Shown here piece after piece: positions 52,001-61,200 of a DNA stretch of 64,000 nt. The translations under genes and the position numbers were made by a program. The notes beneath the pieces were generated by a model. The model worked only from the letters and a program-made list of their open reading frames with translations, had not been told where the DNA came from and made no database searches. Within the stretch, counting starts at the first letter, position 1, and every line of letters starts with the position of its first letter. The stretch spans positions 1,480,457-1,544,456 of the forward strand of contig VZRN01002231.1 of assembly GCA_013397935.1 (NCBI GenBank), given 5' to 3'. Origin of the DNA: Dasyornis broadbenti (taxonomy: Eukaryota; Chordata; Aves; Passeriformes; Dasyornithidae).

Positions 52001-55000
52001 GTCCTCCACTACACAACCCAAAACCCTCCTAGGCCTGATAAGTTCTGGGCTCTCAGTGAACCAAAGCAACCAGAACACACACCAGCTTGAGAAAGACTTT
52101 ATAAGACAGTTTCCAAGTTTGGAGAAGATTTGAGCTTTTCCTTCTTTTTGCAAGTGTCTGCTTCGTTTGTCACATGAAGTAATCAAAAGGAAAATTCTGA
52201 CCACAGTAATTATTCCTCTCCTGGTCGGAACTACTGCATTCTCCTTCTTCCAACAAATTCAATGCCTCTTCAGTAACTTTGGGAATGGTGGAGAGCATGT
52301 GTGTGAAAAATAGGCTATTTTTAGGCTAATCTCTGCGACATTCCATGTAGTGCGGAACAGATTAACAGTCAAATTTGTCTTAACAATTTGATTATTGGAA
52401 TGACTCAAAATGAGAAAAGTTGTACACAAATCTAACCAACCTAACTGCACATTTCTGGGACTAAGGTAGCTCCAGGAACCGTTCAGCTTCTTCCCTAATG
52501 GAAGAACTAAAGCAAAGGCATTTCGAGCCTGAATCTATATCATGAGCAGTGTATCAGGCTGAAAGCAACCACGTGTAGCTCTTTACTGAGAATTAGAATA
52601 TAACAGCTCAGAACCCTCTTATTTGACCAGATGTAAAAATGAAGATAAAAACATATCTACATCACCCCTGGAAGTCTGAAGATAAGAAAACCCTATAATT
52701 AAACCTGACGCTTGTAAACATGTAATTCACCAGGCATTAAAAAAACCACCTGAGTTCCAGCCACAGCTCTATCAAAATTTGTGTGATACCTCACAAATAA
52801 TTTTAATTGCTGTTAATACTGTGCTATTTCTTCCACAACTGTTACTGCATTCCAGTCCTAGGCTTTTGACATAAAATAGCCTGATGTAACAGAAATCAGA
52901 ATGCACAGTGGCACTGCTCTGTTCATCTCTTATTCTTCAACCATACACAATATATAATCTGACTTGGGAGAAAGAAAGGTCAGCCACAGTAAGAGACTTC
53001 ACGCTGATGTTTTTCCATATGTGGATTCCATAGTTAATACAGAAGAAGCTGCCATCTTCTGGGAAGCTAAAGATGGGGTTGAAAGGGGGAAGCCAGAACT
53101 CCCATCAGTTGTGAACTTCTTTGTCACAACTGAAAGGCTTTCTCTACTTAAAAACTACGCCGTGCACAAAGGAGTAGACAAAGTTTCGCAACAAAGAAGC
53201 AGCACTTCAGAGAAAGAAAGAATATTGACATCTTTTTGACCACCCTTTCATGTGTTTAGGTTGTATGTTATCTCCATCCAGGGGCTCTGAACACAAGACT
53301 GACCTGTGGCACACTGACACTCATAGCCATTGGGGTGGTCAATACATTTGGCTCCATTGAGACACGGCGTGCTGGAGCAGTCGTCTATGTCAATCTGACA
53401 CACGGCACCACTGAATCCTGAAAGGCAGAGAAACAGATGGAAATCCAGAAGTCACTTCAAGTAGTTCATCTAGACAGCTGCACTGTCAGGAATTACCTAT
53501 TAGCAAATTCTTAAACCCACCCAAATCTAAGCTCAGCAAATCTACATTCAATGGCATCATTAAGCCCACAAACCACGCCCTGGGTGGATTGGTTCCTCAT
53601 CCAAACCATCAGCCAAAGATTCTGTTTTCCAGGTCAAAGGATACTCAGCTTTGAAACTGAGATGGCCAAGCCAACCATAAATAAAGCAGATGCAGCACAA
53701 GTGGTGTCCACCACTGGACAGTATGCCTGCCTGTAAAACTGAAAGCCCACCAATAAAGAACTTTGAGGCAATCGAAGCAAGTAGCTAAGAATAAAACAAC
53801 AGTGAATACATAACTAGAGCCTTCACACCAGAATTACTACAGCAGTATGGAATGTGGTACAATATAGTACTGGAACTTTCAATTTACTTCTTGAAATAGT
53901 TAACAAAGTATTGACAGGAGATGCCAGAAGATGCAGCTCTCCTTAGGCACTTCAAGAAAAAACAAAAAAACATCAGGAATTCTTGGAGGAAGGAAACAAA
54001 ACAAGAGCCTAAACATCGTTAGTCAATAAGAAGAGATCCAGAGCAGGCTTTTGTCATATATATATTCTGAACTCAAAATTTTTTGTGAGCCATGAAGAAA
54101 ACAACTGATGGTTACCCTACAGCTAACATTGCTCTCTCAGCTCAGCCTTTTTCCTTTTCTAGTGGAGCCCAATCCCTTCTCATGCAAGCAGCATAAACTA
54201 TACTGATGCAAAAGCAGCTTCTGCCTAAATACCTCAGAAAAAGACAAAAAGCATGCAGAGGGTCTGATCTTTAAAACATGTTGAGAATATCACTAATTTC
54301 CACACTAACAGAAGCTCATGTTGCCAACCACCCTTTTAGATGAGGTGTCCAACTGTGTGTTTCTCAATGCTTACCAAGCTACAGACACAATAATATTGCA
54401 ACCAGCACAGGACTATTCTTATTTAACAGTGATTGCAACTTACTCACTCAAACAGGTGCTGCCCTAAGGACAAGAGAAACTCACAACAGAAACTCACAAG
54501 AAACATATCACCCACAACATCTGTACAGTTCTTGGTATGGTGAAGTAGGAAAAGCTTCCAGAAATAAGAACTCACCAGGAGGACAGACACAGAGGAAGCG
54601 GTTGACTTTATCAAGACACACTCCATTGTTCACACAGGGATTACTTAGACACTCATCAATATCTTCTTCACAGTGAACACCTTTAAAACCTGTTAAAATA
54701 ATGAAAATAAATAAGAAGAGGTGACTGAAGACCTTAGAAAGTGCTCTTGGAAGTGTAACTGCCTCTTGAACCAGTGCTGAAAGCCTAAGCAGAGTTTCAT
54801 TGCGAGTTTGCAGTCTGGACAGAAACAATGAGGTAAGAATATAAACCAGAGGTTAAAAAGGGATGTTGAATGTACAGCAGAATTCTATGCTGAATTCACA
54901 TCTAATGTTTTCTTCCACTTGAGAAAGGGTTATGTTAATTACTTTGAAAGGTATCAGTAATATATTTATCAAAAATGTATTATTTCATATCAATATAAGG

Positions 55001-58000
55001 TAAAAGGTATATAAACAAACACCGCAGATGGTTTTAGCTCAAGGGCTTTTAGCTAATGGCAGAGTACAAGAAAAACATTAAGAAGGGTGAAATACTTGGA
55101 ACTAGAGTTCCACCTTTCAAAACAGATTGTATATTAATAAATACTATATTAATAAAAAGTCATTGTAGTTGTCATGGTATCAGCTGATCACCTGCAGGCA
55201 TCACAATTCTTTATTTGTACTTCGTAAGTCTGTGCAACTGACAACTTGCATCCTCTTTTTTCACCACTTTCTATCATAGTGCAAAACAGAAGACTAACAT
55301 TGGTCATTGGTTACGTTGGCCATACAAATTTTACAAGCACAATTTCAATCATGTGACTTCTTTTACACCTATTTTCTCAGGTCAGTGGGAACTTGCATCA
55401 TTTGGGATATTTTAAGCAAAGAAAAACTCCAAACACCATTACTCAAAATCATCATTAGCATACCTGAAAACACAGTCACTCTTTTAAAGGTTGCACCTGC
55501 TTTGCTTTCACAAAGAGAAGACTCTGCACATGCACTTTACCCGGTATAATAACAAATATGTTCACACATACTCAGGTCAGAAAGCTCGCTTCCTTTGCTG
55601 ATGTAGAGACTGGTTTCTTTCTCAGTCCTCTAATTGCTTTCTCCCTCCCACACACAAATGCCAAGTCCTCCTGGCTGGTGCCACCACAGCAGGCTCTCTC
55701 TCACCATTTAGCCTCACCCCTTTGCAGCTTTGTGTTCCACCTCAGCAGAGCTGGCAGCCTTCCCTGAGCTCTGCCTTCTGCTTTCTTCCTTTGCTGGAAG
55801 CCCCATCTTTGTCAGAAGCTCCCCTCACCTGGCATACAGAGACATGTGAATCCTCCGATTTTATCCAGGCAGGTGGCATCATTTTGGCACGGATTTGAGT
55901 GGCACTCATTGATGTCCATCTCACAGCGAGGTCCTGTGTAGCCCTTCAAACACTCACAGTGGAAAGAGCCTTCTGTGTTGACGCATTTCCCGGCATGTTC
56001 ACACGGATTGCTGTTTGCTGCAAGAAAAGTACATACATATGTCTGTGTGTGTCAAAACCTCTCCTCAGAGCAGGAAACCCACAGCATTCTTTATTAGTCA
56101 TGGTCTTTTCCAGTGGGCATTTCTTTCTGGCAAGTAATATTGGGGAATATGTGGCAGTTACTAGTCTATCAAAGGCAAAAAGGAGGATTGTTGTCACTAC
56201 CAGGGACCAAAGAAGTAACTCTGCTCCATATTACTAATGTCAATTCTTAAGAAAAGGGTATGAACTAGCAGGGCTTAGAGAACAAATGATGCTTTCAAGG
56301 CCTTATTTCCAGATCGTATTTTACATTTGCTTCATTCCTGAGGCTGACAAGATGCCACTACAGCCACAAAACAACCAAAGTTGTCCTTTGTGTGTTTTCA
56401 AAAAGGAACAGTACTCTTGTCCAAGGCAGACTGAGGAACAAAATTCAAAGAAGTGCTTCTTTCCAACCCTTCCATGAGTGCTGGTTAGGCATTACCTTCA
56501 CGCATCACACTCTAGAAGCATGAACGAGCACTCACAAAACTGTAAGTAAGTCTGTAAGAGTACAGTTAATCCCCAAAACAACACAACAGCATGCTATCAG
56601 AGAACTGCAACTTTAAAAACCCACGTGGTCATCACTCTTGGAAGGCACTCAAAAGATCCAGCCATATTCAGGTTGTCAAACAGCTTTGATATATTTCTAC
56701 CGAGGCCGTAGCTGCAACAGCTCCCACATGAACTGCGGTGCTTTCATTGTACCCTGCAGTTCTAAGGGACAGCTTAATTATCACATCTGTTTGCATGCAC
56801 TTCCCACACAATGCTAAAGCCCTCTTGCACAAGGAAGAACGGTTAAGCATGTCTCTGCTTTTCATACTCCAGTTCAAACATGGACAACTATTCTGCTCAG
56901 CCCTTTGCCCCAGATCTCACACAAGGTTTAAAATGCATCTAAAGACACTGAAATGGAAGGGGGAGAGCAGGAAAGAAGTTGCATTTATGCGCAGCTATGA
57001 CAAAATGTTATTCTTGCACTCATAGAGAGCAAACAGAAACTCACCCATTGCACATTCATCCACATCCTCAGTGCAGTCTGCTCCCTTATGGCCTTGAGGA
57101 CAGGTGCAGATGTAGTTTCCATTCACAGGGTTGGTGTCACACAGAGCACCTTTCTGGCATGGATTGCTAACACAGGCATCATCCAAGTGGCACAGAAGAC
57201 CTAGAGAAGCATCCCAGAGTTTATTAAAAAAGAGAGATGTAGCAGTCAGACTGTATTTTACACATATTCCATGTTCTGATATTTCAAATAGAGACTCCCA
57301 CACCTAGAAACCTGAGCAGTATCTTACAGGCTTCAGCCTATAAACCACCATGGGGAAATCCATCACACACAGTTATAGAACGCTATATTTAAACACAAAT
57401 TCCAATACTTTAGAGGTGTCTTCAGCACTTCTGAAGCAGTAAAATGTCTGACCATTACCAAAATCTCTTCCTTGAAGCAGTTAACTAACTATTCTCTCAA
57501 ACCAGCATGATAATTTTTCTGACAGCTGGAAAGGTGCCCATGAAGCTCACTTTAATTCAGATATGCAGATCACTTTTATTTCCATGTAGTTAGGAGATAC
57601 ACTTTTACCTAACCTAAACCAGAAAATTTTCCACTATACCAGTGAGGATGCCCAGACCCTCACACACACACAAAAATTTGCTTTTAGACTCATACAATTA
57701 TTTTAAGTGGCACAGAGCAAGTCACACTCATGTGCAACTTCTCAGGCAAATACAGATTCTGCTAAGGGCTAGAAAAAGATCTGCTTTCCTTGCAACCTAA
57801 ACTGTAATAAGTTTGTCTTCCAGTCTGATACAAACACTTCTTTGTCCCAAGCTACAGGGGTTTAACAGGTCTTTGCTCACGGACAGCAATTTTCTGTTTT
57901 TTCTTCTTGGTTTGGTGGCAAAGTGTGTAAAATAAACACCCCACTTTAAACAAGTGCCTAAACTCCAGGAAACACCTTCCATGAAGTTCCAGACTTATGC

Positions 58001-58251
58001 AAGTTTTCTGCCCTTACCTGCCTTTCCCTCTGGACAAATGCAGGAGAAAGAAGCCACTCTGTCGATGCAGGTGGAGCCATTGGCACAGGAGGCAGTGAAG
58101 CAGTCGTCAATGTTCTTGCTGCAGTCGTCCCCGCTCCAGCCATTGACACACACACAGGCATAGCCCCCATTGTGGTTGGTGCAGGTGCCCCCATTCTGGC
58201 AGGCATTGGGCTGCAGCTGGCATTCATCCACATCCTCAGTGCAAAACTGGC
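17728..58251 (-). CDS. NOTCH2: NOTCH2 receptor, 28 coding exons in window; 5' exons 1-5 lie beyond the right edge
   Basis: A single-pass receptor for Delta and Jagged ligands. After furin, ADAM and gamma-secretase cleavage its intracellular part enters the nucleus and activates RBPJ targets. The exons present equal human exons 6-14 and 16-34. Lengths (234, 156, 189, 114, 114, 234, 111, 193, 146 and so on) match the conserved Notch exon set and all phases close, giving 2137 residues from EGF8 to the C-terminus. In order: EGF8-20, EGF22-36, three LNR modules, heterodimerisation domain, transmembrane segment, RAM, ankyrin repeats, transactivation/PEST region, ending MQVYA as in human. The identity as NOTCH2 rather than NOTCH1 rests on the C-terminal region, the TM/RAM sequence and synteny. 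Exon 15 (EGF21) is absent, without breaking frame. The signal peptide and EGF1-7 are outside the window. Confidence 0.96.
19744..20894 (-). CDS. NOTCH2: NOTCH2 exons 31-33: ankyrin repeats
   Basis: Exons 20894-20593, 20248-20101 and 19841-19744. They encode DGCTPLMLASLRAGG, an acidic linker (SEDDEDGEDSSAN), and the ankyrin repeats with typical TPLHAAVAAD, TPLILAARLAVEGM and SALHWAAAVNN helices. This domain docks on RBPJ and Mastermind. It is nearly identical to the mammalian protein, the most conserved part of the gene in this window. Confidence 0.95.
25180..25949 (-). CDS. NOTCH2: NOTCH2 exons 29-30: RAM-to-ankyrin linker
   Basis: Exons 25949-25853 and 25348-25180. They encode the linker between the RAM segment and the ankyrin domain, with a basic QPKRAK patch (likely nuclear localisation) and the conserved WTQQHLEAAD and SLALTPPQADQEVDVLDVN blocks. 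The first of these exons is more diverged from mammals than the second. Confidence 0.92.
26553..27681 (-). CDS. NOTCH2: NOTCH2 exons 27-28: C-terminal heterodimerisation part, transmembrane segment, RAM
   Basis: Exons 27681-27539 and 26763-26553. The first encodes RVFLEIDNRQC and AAALLAAQAIKG, the membrane-side half of the heterodimerisation domain where the ADAM (S2) cut occurs. The second encodes the membrane span LLYLLAVAALIILIILLLG, the stop-transfer and nuclear signal KRKRKHGS, and the RBPJ-binding RAM motif LWLPEGF. Confidence 0.94.
27923..28270 (-). CDS. NOTCH2: NOTCH2 exon 26: LNR3, heterodimerisation domain, S1 furin site
   Basis: A 348-base exon. It encodes the third LNR (CADHYADGRCDQGCNSEEC then GWDGLDC), then the N-terminal heterodimerisation domain (EGTLIIVVLMPPDEL, LRTLGTLLHTNLRIK). 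The S1 loop is changed from mammals. RSRR fits the furin consensus RXRR, and a second basic cluster, RKHR, follows a few residues on. Confidence 0.94.
28990..29519 (-). CDS. NOTCH2: NOTCH2 exon 25: EGF35-36 and LNR1-2
   Basis: A 530-base exon. It encodes SCGQVKCKKGEQC (EGF35), a cysteine-rich EGF36 with CQNGGSCHPHSQPPYYYC, a short linker, LNR1 (CAEKARDGYCDEDCNTHAC then QWDGGDC) and LNR2 (NGQCDEFCNTPEC then LFDNFEC). The LNR modules clamp the S2 site and keep the receptor off without ligand. Confidence 0.93.
30039..35612 (-). CDS. NOTCH2: NOTCH2 exons 21-24: EGF29-34
   Basis: Exons 35612-35428 (end of EGF29, EGF30), 34602-34470 (EGF31), 32363-32118 (EGF32-33) and 30151-30039 (EGF34). Clear calcium-binding EGF signatures are visible, such as DECQFQPCQNGGTC and DINECLSNPC. 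EGF32 has three more residues before its second cysteine (ISDSGVPRC against ARGPHC in human). The AT-rich introns between hold no further EGF exon. Confidence 0.93.
36563..45007 (-). CDS. NOTCH2: NOTCH2 exons 17-20: EGF23-29 start
   Basis: Exons 45007-44855, 42074-41846, 39411-39210 and 36716-36563. They encode EGF23 (DIDECLSKPCKNHALC), EGF24-25 (NECLSEPCRNGGTC), EGF26-27 (CFNGGTCVDGINSF; NECHSHPCLNKGTC) and EGF28 plus the first part of EGF29. Exon lengths 153, 229, 202 and 154 are the usual Notch ones. The donor of the first exon is GTGGGT, weaker than average. A tandem repeat with acceptor-like sequence lies just upstream of the third. Confidence 0.93.
39009..39058 (+). mobile_element. CR1 LINE, short 3' tail fragment in NOTCH2 intron
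   Basis: GGTTGGAACTAGATAATCTT and the following TAAGGTCTCTTCCAGCCCA then TTCTATGA match the terminal 50 bases of CR1. It is only a remnant, in the plus orientation. Confidence 0.75.
39481..39544 (-). repeat. Two tandem copies of a 32-base unit in NOTCH2 intron 18
   Basis: 39481-39512 and 39513-39544 differ at one base. On the gene strand each unit contains a pyrimidine tract ending TTTCAG, which resembles a 3' splice site. They lie 70-130 bases upstream of the true exon 19 acceptor. Confidence 0.85.
40379..40416. repeat. Perfect 19-base tandem duplication
   Basis: The 19-base unit AACATTAACCTACTTATCA occurs twice in a row inside a NOTCH2 intron. It is a recent local duplication with no visible function. 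Confidence 0.85.
45118..47547 (-). CDS. NOTCH2: NOTCH2 exons 13, 14 and 16: EGF18-20 and EGF22 (EGF21 exon absent)
   Basis: Exons 47547-47355 (EGF18-19), 45876-45731 (EGF20) and 45237-45118 (EGF22). Exon 14 ends in RKGFKG and joins directly, phase 1 to phase 1, to VNCQVVVSPCSPNPCEN, which is the start of exon 16. The 114-base exon that in human encodes EGF21 (NIDECASNPCLNQGTC) is not in the 493-base intron between them or anywhere else in the window. The join keeps the frame and completes EGF20. Confidence 0.9.
49198..54689 (-). CDS. NOTCH2: NOTCH2 exons 9-12: EGF13-17
   Basis: Exons 54689-54576 (EGF13), 53417-53304 (EGF14), 50049-49816 (EGF15-16) and 49308-49198 (EGF17). All lengths (114, 114, 234, 111) are the canonical Notch ones. 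Calcium-binding and O-fucose type patterns are visible, for example DECLSNPCVNNGVC and DDCSSTPCLNGAKC. Confidence 0.93.
55829..58251 (-). CDS. NOTCH2: NOTCH2 exons 6-8: EGF8-12, ligand-binding region
   Basis: Exons 58251-58018 (EGF8-9), 57200-57045 (EGF10 and start of EGF11) and 56017-55829 (rest of EGF11, EGF12). EGF11-12 is the core ligand-binding unit. It is well conserved here (DECAMANSNPCEHAG, DINECHSNPCQNDATC with the O-fucose threonine). The first exon begins inside a codon (phase 1), so at least one earlier exon must exist upstream, outside the window. Confidence 0.94.
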
Positions 58252-61200
58252 CTGGTGCACAGAGACAAACAGGTTTAATAACACTTCACATGCTCAGACT
58301 CAAGGCGGTTCTTGCGCAGACAACATAACCAAAGGGAACGCTGTAGCTCAGCTTGATTGCCACTTCTTAATTCCAGCACACTCAAGTGCCAGAACTTCCA
58401 CAACACTGTCATCGAATTAGGCAAAGACAACTAGCATCCCTAAATGACCCCAAAGCAGGCACTGGATTGCAAATGACTTAAGAATGAATGAGTTAAAAAA
58501 GGTGCAGAGTGAGAGCCATCGAGCAGCCTGCAGTATATGAAGATACATCTGCAAGGAGGTGAAAAGCAAAAAGAATGAAGAGTTGCCTGCAGGACAGCCA
58601 GAGGGACTAAGAGAGAAGATGGCGTGACAAGAAAATCTTGGCCAAAGTAGTGTCAACAGGCCAGCAGCAAGGAAACTCTTGTTGGGAGAACTTAATTCCT
58701 TCTTATATAATTATGCAATGAAGATTACTCGATGAGAAAGAATAGAATTCTTGAGACTCTATCTTAAATACTCATTTTCCTTGCCACAGGTATTGTAGAG
58801 ATAACCATAAATACTTGGGGGTTTCTTGGTTGTTGAGGGGTTTTCTCTTTTTTTCAGAAACAAAATAAATACTCTAAAAATGTTCTTATGACTGAAGATA
58901 ATAGAGAGAAGAAAACACATGTGCACTCTCAGGGAGATTCAAGGAAAAGGACCAAAGGACCAGTAAGTATGAAATAATTTTCAAGGGATACTGAACTTTA
59001 CCGTCACATCTATAAACGCTCTGCAATTCACACTTACTAAAGCATTTTTTTACCAAAATCCATCTTGCTGTGACATCCAAATCTGCAAATACCACTTGCA
59101 ATAATATTTTGCTTCAACAGTTATTTATTTTTGTGATTAAAGCTGCATGGTTTACTTTTAAGTCAAAACTGTTTAGCTGAAATTTCAAGTAATTTTGAGT
59201 TTCCTGAACAGATAAAATGTAAAGAGCACCAGCTCATTTCTTCCCAGGCTGGCATTTGGGTACACATGTGCAACCACAGAGTACTTGTCATAGTCCACAA
59301 TCATCTTCTGGATAAACTATTGCCTTTTTTTTTTTTTCCACACAGCTTGGTAACTTGCTTTTGCCACACTTCTTAAAACATCAAGAGGATGCACACAGCA
59401 CCAGAAGCTGTCCCTTTATCAGAAAGATTTGATTTGTTTGATGTGACCTTCCCCTCTTTCCCAGCTGACACCACCTCCTCTCTAACTATTTCCCAGCAGC
59501 TTTCTGTTATTTGGGTCAAGGCTCTTTAGTAAGTGTGCTGCTACCACAAGATTCTCCCATTTCTCTTCTCCAGCTACTCTATCTGCTGCACACCTACATG
59601 TGCATGGAATTCCCCTTCTGTTCCCTTCTATTGAATAAAAATTCAAGAGCAGGCCACAGATCTCTGCCAATGCACCTGGGCTCCAGTTTATTCAGGTTTG
59701 CCAAATTAAAAATACTCATTAGATGTTGATAAGTCACCTTGTTTATTAATGGCACAGAAATAATGATGCAAGAGCACAGACACACCCTCCTCCAATACAC
59801 CAAACTGAAACATTTATCATGAGCAGGAATCTAAAAACATCCAAACTTAACCATCTCCATCTACTATACTCATGATTCCTGTTATTTTCAAAGCACTTAG
59901 ATAAATCTTAGCCTTTGATCCTGTGAGACCTGGATTCTTTTTTCACATAGTGGCAAAGAAATAAAGTTACTATTAAATAAATAAGTTGCACAACTGTGTT
60001 CTGTGCGTATGTTCCGTTCTTTGGTAGGACTGCTTCAAAACAAGAATTTTATCACTTGAAAAAGCACACCAAAATTTTGACAGCAATAATAATTCCAACA
60101 GAGTTTTCAGAATTAATCTTCAATTCCCAGTTTGCTCAGTGAAACAGTTGGGGTGAAATTGAACCCTGGGTATTGTTATCTGTAAAACACCTCTGTGCAT
60201 TATGAACAAACAAACCATGCATTTGTCATAGTAGAAGTGGTTTGTTCAGGAGCTTTCAGTGTTGGCTTATCAGTGGCCACCCTGAAAAGAGTCAGTGAGC
60301 TGGGGCTGGTTCTGAGCAGTCACGCGTATCTTGCAACTCAACACAATCGACTTCCTTCAAGAAAAAATAATCAAGATGTTATTTGCTTATTATAGGAGCG
60401 ATTTTCCTTCTTTTCTTGGAGGGGGCCCAGCCCAGATCAAAGGACGCCCTCTCTGATGAACTCTTGCAGCGTTTACATCCTTTTGGCTCAGCCAGTCTGA
60501 ACCGCCGCCACCAAAGCGTGAAGAGGTTTTCAGCCACACCACTCCACAATGTGACGCCTCTCAAAAAACTCATTTGCCTTTTGACTGGCTGAACAAAACT
60601 CCTGAAATATAACATTTTATGGACTTTTGGGGAGACTGACCGAGTGTGGGAGAATGTGTTTTTAATTTGCATTTTTCTTGCTTTTGGGGGTTTTTTTGTT
60701 GTTGTTTGCGAGGTTTTTTAAGAAAAGATGGACAAACTACTCCCTCATATAAAACAGCAGGGTTTGGTTCTGACTTCCCATTTCAAGTGTTACTAGTAAT
60801 ATCAACAATTAGGACCTTTTTTTAGTATATTTTAACTAGTACCTATTCTCAATTTCTAGAAAGGACAGTACAAAGTCACTTCACTAATGCCCCGCAATAA
60901 CCCTATGTCCTAGGCTATTCCATATTTCTGCAGCCCTAAACTAAAATACTTTCAAAAGCTCTATCAACATCTTCACAAGAAAAAAGCAGAGCTTAAACTT
61001 CTTCAAGAAATTCAACTGTATTTTAAAAACACCACATTTGAGCTTCTTGAATCTGATTCTCACTTAGCTTCTCTGATTTCCAATGCTCCTTTTGCAGCTA
61101 CCAGATCACAATTGTATTTGTGTTTGAATTATAAATATGAATCAGAGCTCCAGCTTAATGCAGTTTGTTTTAAAACCAAAGGAAATTCAATTCAATATAT

